A stretch of 64,000 nucleotides of DNA from Flavobacterium sp. W4I14 (lineage in GTDB: Bacteria > Bacteroidota > Bacteroidia > Sphingobacteriales > Sphingobacteriaceae). The first letter of the stretch is position 1; the number at the start of each line of letters is the position of its first letter. Shown here in pieces: positions 1 to 8,780 of this stretch. The position numbers and the translations under genes are program-made. The stretch lies in NCBI GenBank assembly GCA_030817875.1, contig JAUSZU010000001.1:5456001-5520000 (forward strand). Reading direction: 5' to 3'. A model generated the notes under the pieces. It made no database searches and had not been told where the DNA came from. It saw only the letters and a program-made list of their open reading frames with translations.

Positions 1-2
1 GT

Positions 3-332
3 AGAATGATTTTATCATCTATCACGCCAGTTGAAATCCAGACCGCAATCGTTAAAGCAGATTTACCTCTAATTCAAAGAATTAAGGGCTTAGGCGCTAA
101 AACCGCACAACGCCTGGTTTTAGAGTTACAGGACAAACTAAAAAAAGAAGGGGCAGATTCATTAATTTTTATGCCTCAACACAATACTGTGAAAGATGAA
201 GCGTTATCAGCATTGGTAATGCTCGGATTCGCCAAACAAACCGCCGAAAAAACTATTGACCAGATATTAAAAGTGACAGAGGGAACACTTTCGGTAGAGC
301 AACTAATTAAACAAGCTTTAAAAACTTTATAG
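3..332 (+). CDS. ruvA: Holliday junction branch migration protein RuvA, C-terminal part (5' partial)
   Basis: The reading frame is open from the window edge, so the true start lies upstream. The visible 109 residues hold a helix-hairpin-helix segment (IKGLGAKTAQRLVLELQDKL) that in RuvA binds the DNA backbone at the Holliday junction. After a flexible linker comes the C-terminal three-helix domain (DEALSALVMLGF to the end), which contacts RuvB. RuvA tetramers load the RuvB motor onto four-way junctions during recombination and repair. The stop codon lies 12 bases before the sprA start, so the two are probably co-transcribed, an order common in Bacteroidota. The family identity is clear even though the N-terminal OB-fold domain is outside the window. 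Confidence 0.93.
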   Translation, partial: RMILSSITPVEIQTAIVKADLPLIQRIKGLGAKTAQRLVLELQDKLKKEGADSLIFMPQHNTVKDEALSALVMLGFAKQTAEKTIDQILKVTEGTLSVEQLIKQALKTL

Positions 333-343
333 ATCTACTGCCT

Positions 344-3300
344 TTGAAGAGAATATCTACATTTCTGTTTCTCATCCCTCTTTTCTTAATTGCTTCTCAA
401 AACGCTTTCTCTCAAGTTGTTCCAAGCAAAACGGATACTATTACCCCAAAAAATAACTTTGGTTTACATGAAAAAGAACGTTTAGGACTTAGTCCGGCCG
501 TTAATCCGTTTTATCCGGCACCTAGCAATTTAAAACGTGTTGTAGAATACGATGCGAAGAATAAACGTTATGTGGTAAAGGAATTAATTGGCGAAAAATT
601 TGTTTTAAACACACAATACTTAACCATTGATGAATACCAGCGATTGGTTAACAGTGAGATAAAACGGGGTAACTGGCGCAGCATTTCAAATGCGGAAGTA
701 AGTGATTACAGAAGCACAGGCATTATTCCACAGATCCAGGTCAACAGCAAAGCTTTCGAAAAATTATTTGGTGGAACAACCATTGATATTCAGCCCCGTG
801 GAGAGGCAGAACTCACCTTTTTAGGTCGGGTAAATAAGAATGAAAACCCGCTTTTTAACGAAAGACAAAGGGTACAGACCAATTTCGATTTTAACCAAAG
901 GATCCAGATGGATCTGGTTGGTAATATCGGAACCAAGCTAAAAATCAAAAGTAATTACAATACCGAGGCCCAATTTGATTTCGAAAATCAGATTAAGCTC
1001 GATTATACCGGCGGACCTGATGATATTATCCAAAAAATTGAGGCGGGTAACGTAAGCTTGCCTTTAAATACCTCTTTAATTACCGGAACCCAGGCACTTT
1101 TCGGTATTAAAACTCAATTAAAATTCGGGCGTTTAAATGTAACAAGTGTTTATACTCAGCAAAAATCTCAATCACGGGAAATTAAAATTACCAATGGAGC
1201 GCAACAAAATACCACCACGGTAAATATTGATAGCTACGAGGCCAATAAACACTATTTTTTATCACAATATTTTAGGAATAACTACAATAAAAACCTAGCC
1301 AACGCACCTATTATCACCTCTCCGATCCAGATTACTAAAATTGAAGTATGGATTACCAATAAGGCAGGTAATACCACCGACTCCAGAGATGTATTGGGCT
1401 TGATGGATTTGGGTGAAAATGTTCCTTTTAACAATAATTTAATTACCGGAGGAACTTCTGGTTTGCCGGCAGGAACTACCGCTACGGGTTTCCCGCAACA
1501 ATCAAACAACTTGATCTCGCAGTTAAATGCTTATCAGGGCGGTGCCATAAGACAGACAAATTCCAATGCAGTTCTTTCTTTCTTCCAGACAACACCTGCC
1601 AATAGCAGCAATACAGATAACTTTGCCAAACTGGTTTACGCCAGGAAATTAACGGAGCGGGAATTTACCTTTCAGCCACAGTTGGGTTATTTATCATTAA
1701 ACAACCCGTTAAATGCCGATGAGGTTTTAGCTGTTGCCTACCGTTATACCTATAACGGGGTAGAGTATCAGGTTGGTGAGTTTTCTACCGATGTTTCTTT
1801 TGATGCGGCAAATCCAAAAGTGCTTTACGCTAAATTATTAAAGAACGAAACCACCAAGATCCAATTGCCAACATGGGATCTGATGATGAAAAATATTTAC
1901 TCTATCGGAGGGTACCAGATCAGCAGTCAAAATTTTAAACTTGATATTTACCGCATTGATAACGAAACCGGTGTGGATAACCCGGTAATGACTGAAGGAC
2001 AAAATACGGCAAATAAGCAGTGGATTGCCTTAACCGAATTTGATCGTTTGAACCAGCAAAATGAACGCAGGCCCGATGGGGTTTTCGATTTTGTTGCCGC
2101 AAATAATGCTTTTGGTTCTTACTCTACCGCAAGCAATTCCAATCAGGCGAGTATGTTTGGCGTGGGGAGCAATGGGCAAACTTCGCTGGTTACCAATACC
2201 AATTCGGGTTATATCACTATCGATCCGGCAAATGGAAGGATTATTTTTCCCGTGATTGAGCCATTTGGTAAAGATTTAGCTGCGAAATTTTTACCTAGTG
2301 AGCAGGCATTGATCAATAAATATACGTTTACTGCGCTTTACGATTCAACCCAAACCATCGCTAAGCAGCTGTTCCAAAATCAGAACAGGTATACGATTAA
2401 GGTAAATTATCAATCTGATATTTCTTCTGAATTTAGTTTAAATGCCATTAACGTTCCGGAAGGATCGGTAAAGGTTTTTGCAGGAACAATGCCATTAACT
2501 GAAGGGATAGATTTTACCGTCGATTATCAGGGTGGCCGGGTGAGCATCATCAATCAGGCACTTTTGGTATCTGGTCAGCCGATTCGGATTACAACTGAAA
2601 ACAGCGAAACCTTTGGCCTGCAGCAACGGTCACTTTTTGGAACCCGTTTAGATTACCGTGTAAACAATAAGCTAAATCTGGGCGGTACCATCATGAACCT
2701 AACCGAGAAACCTTTAACTCAAAAGGTAAACATCGGCGAAGAGCCTATTTCAAATACCATTTGGGGAGCAGATATCAATTATAGCTCTCCATCAAGATTT
2801 TTAACAAAACTGGTTGATAAACTTCCGTTCATTTCAACCAAAGCACCTTCGAGTGTAACGTTTTATGGAGAGTTTGCACAGCTGATCCCTGGTCATCCAA
2901 GGGCATTAAATTTTGCCGGCAGTAAAAACGGAGTAAGTTACTTGGATGATTTCGAAGCATCCAGATCGGTAATCGATTTAAAGAGTGCCATTGCCTGGCA
3001 GCTGTCAGGTACGCCACAGCTTTTCTCAGAGTTTGATAAATCCAACGATCTATCTTATGGTTACAACCGGGCAAGAATTGCATTTTATAACATCGACCCA
3101 ACTTTTTATAATTCTGCGGCATCTACCACTCCGGCCAATATCAGAGGCAACCGGGGAGAACTTTCCAATCACTATGTGAGAGAGGTAATTGAGCAGGAGG
3201 TTTTTCCGTTTAAAGAAACGGCAACCGGACAGGCCTTAAACATTACCACTTTTGATGTGGCTTATTACCCAACTGTTAGGGGGCCATATAACTTCCGCCC

Positions 3301-6300
3301 TACAGATTTTAGGCCCGATGGGACATTATTGCAACCTAAAAATAATTGGGGAGGTTTTCAACGAAAAATAGAAACCAACGATTTTGAAGCCTTAAATGTA
3401 GGCTTTATTGAGTTTTGGGTAATGGATCCATTCATCTATAAACCAAATTCTACCGGTGGCGACATGTATTTTAACTTAGGAAATATCTCTGAAGATATTC
3501 TTAAGGATGGCAGAAAATCCTTAGAAAATGGTCTGCCAGCCACAAACGACCCAAGCAAATACGAAGAAACCGCTTGGGGCCGTGTACCCAAATTGCAACC
3601 CGTTGTACAGGCTTTCGATAACAATGCCAGTTCGCGTAGAGCACAGGATGTAGGTTTGGATGGATTAGCAGATGCTGATGAAAAGGTAAAATTTGCAGCG
3701 GCAATTACGCAGATTAAATCGCAGTTAAATGCCACCGCTTCTGCGGCGCTTGATGCCGATCCATCATCAGATAATTATACTTATTTCAGAGGCCCGGCAC
3801 TAGATCAGATCAATGCAGGTATTCTTAAACGCTACGAAAAATATAATGGAACTGAAGGAAACTCTAAAACTTCGCAACAGTCGCAAGAAGAATTAGGACT
3901 TGAAAATTCAGCATCTACTTCTTTACCTGACGGGGAAGACATCAACCGCGATAATAACATGACGCAAAGTGATGAGTATTTTCAGTATAAAGTTTCGATC
4001 CGCCCGGGAGATTTAAATGTTGGTCAGAACTTTATTACCGATAAAGTTACCTCGCAGGTAAAATTGGCCAATGGAAATACCCAGGCCGTTTCATGGTATC
4101 AATTCAGAATCCCGATCGGTCAGTACCAGGAGAAAGTAGGTGGGATTCAGGATTTTAAATCGATCCGTTTCTTCAGGATGTTTATGACCAATTTTGCTGA
4201 TACTGCTGTGATGCGTTTTGCTAAGTTGCAGTTAATCCGTGGGGAGTGGAGAGAGTATAATGCGTCCAACCAAGCTGCACAGGTAATCGTCGATCCATCG
4301 TTGCCTGCACTTACCCCTGATAATTCTACTATTGAAGTTTCGACGGTAAATATTGAAGAAAATGGGAAACGTTCACCGATTCCATATGTTACCCCTCCGG
4401 GCATTCTTCGCGAGCGCGACTATAGCAACTATCGTGGCGATACACGTTTAAATGAGCAATCGCTATCGGTTATTGTAAAATCGTTAAGAGATGGCTATGG
4501 TAGGGCTGCATTTAAAACAGCATACAGCGATTTCAGATCTTACAAACATTTGGAAATGTTTATTCATGCCGAGGCTGTTAATAACCAAATATTAAATGAT
4601 AATGATGTTGCCGCATTTTTAAGAATCGGAACCGATAACCAGGATAATTATTATGAATATGTAATCCCGTTAAAGGTAACCAATCCAGGTACAAGCGATC
4701 CTGATGCCATTTGGCCAGAAGCCAATAGAATGGATATTGATTTAACACTTTTTCAAAATGCTAAGCTCGCACGTAACGTAGCTAAACAAGCCAACGGACA
4801 ACCATGGCCTACAAATGTTCCATTTACCTATACCGACGGAAATAGAATTATTATAGTTAAAGGGCAACCTGATATGAGCAAGGTTAGGGTGTATATGGTA
4901 GGGATTAAAAATCCGCTCCGTCCCGCCAATGATGAACGGAATGATGATGGCCTTGATAAAAATGCACTGGTTTGGTTTAACGAATTGAGGTTAACTGAAT
5001 TTGACGAAAAAGGCGGTTGGGCAGCTACCGGAAGATTGAACTTAAAATTGGCTGATTTTGCAGATGTAAATATTTCCGGAAGTAAATCTACCATTGGTTT
5101 CGGATCTATCGATTCGAAAGTGAGCGAGCGGAACCGTGCGGATAATGTATTGCTGGATGTTTCTTCTGCTATGGAATTAGGTAAGTTCCTGCCGCAAAAA
5201 TCGGGTGTGAAAATCCCGATGTTTGTAAGTTACTCTAAACAGGTTTCTACCCCGCAGTACAATCCTAGAACGCCGGATATCGAGCTCAAAAATGCATTAA
5301 ACCAATCAACGAAAGAACAAAAAGATTCGATTTTAAACTTTGCACAGGATTATACCGTTAGAAGAGGTATCAACTTCACCAACGTTAGAAAAGAACGGAC
5401 CAATAACAGTAAACCTGTCCGCCTTTGGGATATTGAGAATTTTGCAGCAAGTTATGCTTATACCCAATACAATCATCGCGATTTTATTAATCAGAGCAGT
5501 ATTCAGAATACCTACAGGGCATCGTTACAGTACAGTTATTCTAAAGAAGCCAAAACAATAGCGCCGTTCGAAAAGATTATAAAATCGAATATGCTGGCTT
5601 TATTGAAGGATTTTAATTTCAGTATTTTTCCAAGTGCCATTAATTTCAGAATTGATGTAGACCGTTTATATTCAGAAAATACCTTACGGAATAACGATCC
5701 AAATAATACTATTGGGGTTTACCAGAGCGGTTATGGTACCACTTTTAACAAAAACTTTACCATGAGCAGGATTTATGGTGTTGCCTGGAACCTTACCCGC
5801 TCGTTACAGTTAGATTTTAATGCCACAAATTATTCGATTATTGATGAACCGGATGGAAGACTTGACGGTTTAAAACGTGATACCGTTTGGCAAAACTTAA
5901 AACGTTTAGGGCGTACAACCGATTATAACCATAATTTAAACGTTACCTATAACCTGCCAATTGATAAAATACCAGGACTAAACTGGATTACCGTGAAAAC
6001 CCGTTATGGCACCAACTTTAACTGGCAAACTGAGCCGCTTTCTACTTTACGCGATCCGAATATTAATTTGGGTAATACGGTACAGAACAGCAGAACGGTA
6101 CAGGTAAACCCAACCTTAAACCTAACTACTTTATACAACAAGTTTGGTTTTATCAGAAAGGCGGGCAACGATCAGGAAGGAAGTGGTGCTAAGACATTTT
6201 TTATTAATCTATTAACGAGTGTAAAAAACGTTAATGCCAGTTTTGTACAAACCAAAGGTATTTTCTTACCGGGCTATCTGCCAACCACTAGGTATTTTGG

Positions 6301-7543
6301 TATCGATAATGCAACGGGGGCACCAGGCTTGGGCTTTGCTTTCGGAAGTCAGCGCGATATTCGCGATATGGCATTAAACAACGGATGGCTCACCACCGAT
6401 ACCTTACAGAATCAGTTATATGTAAACACACTCAGAGAAGATTTTCAGCTTACCGGGCAGGTAGAGCCGTTTAAAGATTTACGGATTACACTGAAGGCCA
6501 ATAAGGCACAAACAAGAAACTTTTCTACCAATTTCAGGTATGTAGCCAGTGTATCATCGTTCGAAAACTTAAGTGCGATTACTACGGGCGATTATAGTGT
6601 ATCGTATATTGCTTTGGGTACGGCTTTCAAAGAAAATAACTCAACGGTAATTTCGGGTCTGTTTAATCAGTTTATGGCCAATAGGATTATTATCTCCAGA
6701 AGATTGGGTGCTCAGAATCCAAATTCGGGAGGCATAAACGGCGGTTATGCCGATGGTTACAGTAAAGAAAGTCAGGATGTAATTATCTCTGCTTTTATGG
6801 CTGCCTATTCGGGCAAAGATGCCGGAAAAACGAAAATGAATGCCTTTCCTAAAATACCACTTCCAAACTGGAGTTTAACCTATAGCGGTTTAACACGTAT
6901 TCCCTTTATCGCCGATAAGTTTTCATCTGTCGATATCAGACATGGCTATCGCTCTGCCTATAATATTAATGGCTTTAACTCATTATTGCGCTACCAGGAA
7001 ACCAATGGTGCGGTTAGCAGTAGAGATGTAAATAATAACTTTTTACCGGAATACCAGTTTGCTCAGGTAACCATTTCTGAATATTTTTCTCCGTTGGTTG
7101 GCGTTGATACCAGGTTTAAAAATAACCTGACCGCTTCTTTCGAATTAAACCGATCACGTTTATTGGGATTAAGTTTATCAAACAGCCAGCTCGCACAGCT
7201 ATCAGAAAACAACATGGTTTTAGGATTGGGCTACCGTACTAATAAATTCCGCTTCCCATTTGGATGGTTTAAAAGCCTGAAAATGGATAACAACATGGAT
7301 TTCAAATTGGATGTAGCTATCCGCGATAATAAAACCGTTATTTACCGTGCCGATGTTACCGAAGCCGAAGTTTCTTCGGGAGCGAAGAACATTACATTAA
7401 GGCCAAGTGTAGATTATGTGTTGAACCAGAAGTTTAATATCAAATTATTTTACGATTCAAACATTACAAAGCCATATACTTCACAGACCTTTAATACTTC
7501 ATTCAGTAATTTCGGGTTCAGTTTAAGGTTTACACTGAATTAA
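344..7543 (+). CDS. sprA: SprA/Sov, outer-membrane translocon of the type IX secretion system
   Basis: This 2399-residue protein starts at TTG and opens with a signal peptide (about residues 1-24, hydrophobic core LFLIPLFLIA, cleavage near FSQ). Its size, beta-rich composition, internal repeats and position between ruvA and gcvH match SprA (Sov in Porphyromonas), the very large outer-membrane barrel through which T9SS cargo with C-terminal secretion signals leaves the periplasm; it is also needed for gliding where gliding occurs. The C-terminus ends in alternating strands (NFGFSLRFTLN), as expected for a barrel. No other T9SS component or cargo gene lies in the window, so motility cannot be judged from here. 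No ATG lies closer to the signal peptide than this TTG. Confidence 0.93.
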   Translation: MKRISTFLFLIPLFLIASQNAFSQVVPSKTDTITPKNNFGLHEKERLGLSPAVNPFYPAPSNLKRVVEYDAKNKRYVVKELIGEKFVLNTQYLTIDEYQRLVNSEIKRGNWRSISNAEVSDYRSTGIIPQIQVNSKAFEKLFGGTTIDIQPRGEAELTFLGRVNKNENPLFNERQRVQTNFDFNQRIQMDLVGNIGTKLKIKSNYNTEAQFDFENQIKLDYTGGPDDIIQKIEAGNVSLPLNTSLITGTQALFGIKTQLKFGRLNVTSVYTQQKSQSREIKITNGAQQNTTTVNIDSYEANKHYFLSQYFRNNYNKNLANAPIITSPIQITKIEVWITNKAGNTTDSRDVLGLMDLGENVPFNNNLITGGTSGLPAGTTATGFPQQSNNLISQLNAYQGGAIRQTNSNAVLSFFQTTPANSSNTDNFAKLVYARKLTEREFTFQPQLGYLSLNNPLNADEVLAVAYRYTYNGVEYQVGEFSTDVSFDAANPKVLYAKLLKNETTKIQLPTWDLMMKNIYSIGGYQISSQNFKLDIYRIDNETGVDNPVMTEGQNTANKQWIALTEFDRLNQQNERRPDGVFDFVAANNAFGSYSTASNSNQASMFGVGSNGQTSLVTNTNSGYITIDPANGRIIFPVIEPFGKDLAAKFLPSEQALINKYTFTALYDSTQTIAKQLFQNQNRYTIKVNYQSDISSEFSLNAINVPEGSVKVFAGTMPLTEGIDFTVDYQGGRVSIINQALLVSGQPIRITTENSETFGLQQRSLFGTRLDYRVNNKLNLGGTIMNLTEKPLTQKVNIGEEPISNTIWGADINYSSPSRFLTKLVDKLPFISTKAPSSVTFYGEFAQLIPGHPRALNFAGSKNGVSYLDDFEASRSVIDLKSAIAWQLSGTPQLFSEFDKSNDLSYGYNRARIAFYNIDPTFYNSAASTTPANIRGNRGELSNHYVREVIEQEVFPFKETATGQALNITTFDVAYYPTVRGPYNFRPTDFRPDGTLLQPKNNWGGFQRKIETNDFEALNVGFIEFWVMDPFIYKPNSTGGDMYFNLGNISEDILKDGRKSLENGLPATNDPSKYEETAWGRVPKLQPVVQAFDNNASSRRAQDVGLDGLADADEKVKFAAAITQIKSQLNATASAALDADPSSDNYTYFRGPALDQINAGILKRYEKYNGTEGNSKTSQQSQEELGLENSASTSLPDGEDINRDNNMTQSDEYFQYKVSIRPGDLNVGQNFITDKVTSQVKLANGNTQAVSWYQFRIPIGQYQEKVGGIQDFKSIRFFRMFMTNFADTAVMRFAKLQLIRGEWREYNASNQAAQVIVDPSLPALTPDNSTIEVSTVNIEENGKRSPIPYVTPPGILRERDYSNYRGDTRLNEQSLSVIVKSLRDGYGRAAFKTAYSDFRSYKHLEMFIHAEAVNNQILNDNDVAAFLRIGTDNQDNYYEYVIPLKVTNPGTSDPDAIWPEANRMDIDLTLFQNAKLARNVAKQANGQPWPTNVPFTYTDGNRIIIVKGQPDMSKVRVYMVGIKNPLRPANDERNDDGLDKNALVWFNELRLTEFDEKGGWAATGRLNLKLADFADVNISGSKSTIGFGSIDSKVSERNRADNVLLDVSSAMELGKFLPQKSGVKIPMFVSYSKQVSTPQYNPRTPDIELKNALNQSTKEQKDSILNFAQDYTVRRGINFTNVRKERTNNSKPVRLWDIENFAASYAYTQYNHRDFINQSSIQNTYRASLQYSYSKEAKTIAPFEKIIKSNMLALLKDFNFSIFPSAINFRIDVDRLYSENTLRNNDPNNTIGVYQSGYGTTFNKNFTMSRIYGVAWNLTRSLQLDFNATNYSIIDEPDGRLDGLKRDTVWQNLKRLGRTTDYNHNLNVTYNLPIDKIPGLNWITVKTRYGTNFNWQTEPLSTLRDPNINLGNTVQNSRTVQVNPTLNLTTLYNKFGFIRKAGNDQEGSGAKTFFINLLTSVKNVNASFVQTKGIFLPGYLPTTRYFGIDNATGAPGLGFAFGSQRDIRDMALNNGWLTTDTLQNQLYVNTLREDFQLTGQVEPFKDLRITLKANKAQTRNFSTNFRYVASVSSFENLSAITTGDYSVSYIALGTAFKENNSTVISGLFNQFMANRIIISRRLGAQNPNSGGINGGYADGYSKESQDVIISAFMAAYSGKDAGKTKMNAFPKIPLPNWSLTYSGLTRIPFIADKFSSVDIRHGYRSAYNINGFNSLLRYQETNGAVSSRDVNNNFLPEYQFAQVTISEYFSPLVGVDTRFKNNLTASFELNRSRLLGLSLSNSQLAQLSENNMVLGLGYRTNKFRFPFGWFKSLKMDNNMDFKLDVAIRDNKTVIYRADVTEAEVSSGAKNITLRPSVDYVLNQKFNIKLFYDSNITKPYTSQTFNTSFSNFGFSLRFTLN

Positions 7544-7617
7544 AGAATAAGAGTTTAAATATTTAAGTGATGATTTGTAAAATGAATTAACATCCTGTAA
7601 ATCTCAAAAATCCTGAT

Positions 7618-7625
7618 TAACTTTG
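7618..7625 (+). promoter_or_regulatory. Candidate -7 promoter element for gcvH
   Basis: TAACTTTG matches the Bacteroidota housekeeping -7 consensus TAnnTTTG and lies 19 bases before the gcvH ATG. A matching TTTG at the usual -33 distance is not evident, so the call rests on one box. Confidence 0.4.
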
Positions 7626-7644
7626 ACAAACTAATTTAGAACAA

Positions 7645-8025
7645 ATGAATTTTCCATCAGAATTAAAATACACTAAAGACCACGAGTGGGTTAAAGTTGA
7701 AGGTAACGAAGCTATTATCGGTGTTACTGATTTCGCTCAGCGCGAATTAGGTGATATTGTTTATGTTGATATCAATACCGTAGGCAGCGAAGTAGCAAAA
7801 GAAGAAGTTTTTGGTACTGTAGAAGCTGTTAAAACGGTGTCTGATTTATATATGCCGGTTACAGGCACGGTATTAGAAGTTAATGCTGAGCTAAACGACA
7901 ATCCGGAATTGGTAAACTCTGATCCTTATGGAAAAGGTTGGATGGTAAAAGTATCTTTGGCTGATTTAGCTGAAGTAGAAGATTTATTAACAGCAGCAGC
8001 TTACCAGGAACTGGTAGGCGCTTAA
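7645..8025 (+). CDS. gcvH: Glycine cleavage system H protein
   Basis: This 126-residue protein matches the H protein in length and motifs. The central segment EEVFGTVEAVKTVSDLYMPV contains the lysine (in EAVKTVS) that is lipoylated. H protein shuttles the aminomethyl group between the P, T and L proteins during glycine breakdown in the cytoplasm. The end (NDNPELVNSDPYGKGWM) is also typical. The gene follows sprA by about 100 bases and seems to have its own -7 box. The other glycine-cleavage genes are not nearby, which is usual in Bacteroidota. Confidence 0.97.
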   Translation: MNFPSELKYTKDHEWVKVEGNEAIIGVTDFAQRELGDIVYVDINTVGSEVAKEEVFGTVEAVKTVSDLYMPVTGTVLEVNAELNDNPELVNSDPYGKGWMVKVSLADLAEVEDLLTAAAYQELVGA

Positions 8026-8035
8026 TTATTATATT

Positions 8036-8458
8036 TTGTACAAAGCACTGAAACACCAAAAATGGGCCATTTTCTGGACTATCGTCGTTTTAGTGCTTTG
8101 TAATATTAAAATGCCCGATTCTCCGGGGCATGGCTTTTTTTTCGAGGGCTTTGATAAAATGACCCATATGGGTTTTTTCTTTGTCTTATCGGTATTACTT
8201 TTCTACGGGAAAATAAGGTATCAGCATACCTTCGCCTTCAGAACATTAACCATTTTTAAGATTTTGCTTATCAATGCGGTACTTGGGGGCGGAATTGAAC
8301 TGTTACAATGGAAAGTTTTTACCTACCGATCTGCAGAATGGTGGGATTTTGGCTGCGATATGTTAGGCGCATCTATGGCAGTTTTTAGTTATGTATTGCT
8401 TCATAAATTAAATTTCAATGAAACCATGACGAATACGCCGCTTACCAAAAACAATTAA
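8036..8458 (+). CDS. VanZ-like small integral membrane protein
   Basis: This 140-residue protein has about four hydrophobic segments (IFWTIVVLVLCNI near residues 13-25, then three more). It carries the VanZ-like pattern of a short N-terminal helix, a DKMTHMGFFF segment at helix 2, a GGGIELLQ motif and a WWDFGCDMLGA motif leading into the last helix. VanZ-like proteins are poorly understood; VanZ itself gives low-level teicoplanin resistance, but most family members, including this one, have no assigned role. The start is TTG, 11 bases after the gcvH stop. The pairing gcvH-vanZ-like is common in this phylum. Family confident, function unknown. Confidence 0.78.
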   Translation: MYKALKHQKWAIFWTIVVLVLCNIKMPDSPGHGFFFEGFDKMTHMGFFFVLSVLLFYGKIRYQHTFAFRTLTIFKILLINAVLGGGIELLQWKVFTYRSAEWWDFGCDMLGASMAVFSYVLLHKLNFNETMTNTPLTKNN

Positions 8459-8502
8459 TGTATCCGGAATAGCTTCATTGCAATTGAAATAAAATAAAAT
8501 CA

Positions 8503-8628
8503 ATGAAAACGAAAGTTAGCATCATCTGTGTAATTGTGACCATATGTTTAAGTGGATGCAGTATCTTTAAAAAAAATTGTAACTGCCCTAAAGTATATTA
8601 CAAAAGCTATCCTTCACCACAAAAATAA
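8503..8628 (+). CDS. Small cysteine-containing lipoprotein, 41 residues
   Basis: A 41-codon ORF starts with ATG and is followed by a coherent lipoprotein signal: charged MKTK, hydrophobic VSIICVIVTICL, then a lipobox LSGC with the lipidated cysteine at residue 19. The mature part is only about 23 residues and contains a NCNCP motif followed by a tyrosine/lysine-rich tail ending SPQK. It would sit on the outer face of the inner membrane or in the outer membrane. It lies 44 bases after the VanZ-like gene on the same strand. The function is unknown. The lipobox in frame with a clean start and stop is the main support. Confidence 0.6.
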   Translation: MKTKVSIICVIVTICLSGCSIFKKNCNCPKVYYKSYPSPQK

Positions 8629-8718
8629 TCCCTCTTCCGATCGACCTTCCTTTTAGATCTGATAGCCTTGCTAAAAAGCTGTATTTAAAATGTTACCAAG
8701 CTTTTAACACACCTTAAC

Positions 8719-8743
8719 AAACCTTTGCGCCTTTCCCTAGTCT
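8719..8743 (+). promoter_or_regulatory. ECF-sigma-like promoter of the first OMP paralog
   Basis: AAACCTTT (8719-8726), ten bases, then CTAGTCT (8737-8743). The same two boxes with exactly the same spacing precede the paralog at 11790. The layout resembles sigmaE-type ECF promoters (GAACTT, about 16 bases, TCTGA). A TGTTACC motif (8691-8697) lies upstream in both copies. A housekeeping-type TTTG (8724-8727) and TAGTTTTG (8751-8758) overlap this site and offer an alternative reading. Confidence 0.45.
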
Positions 8744-8780
8744 GATAGCTTAGTTTTGTATTATAATATCTAATTTTTTG

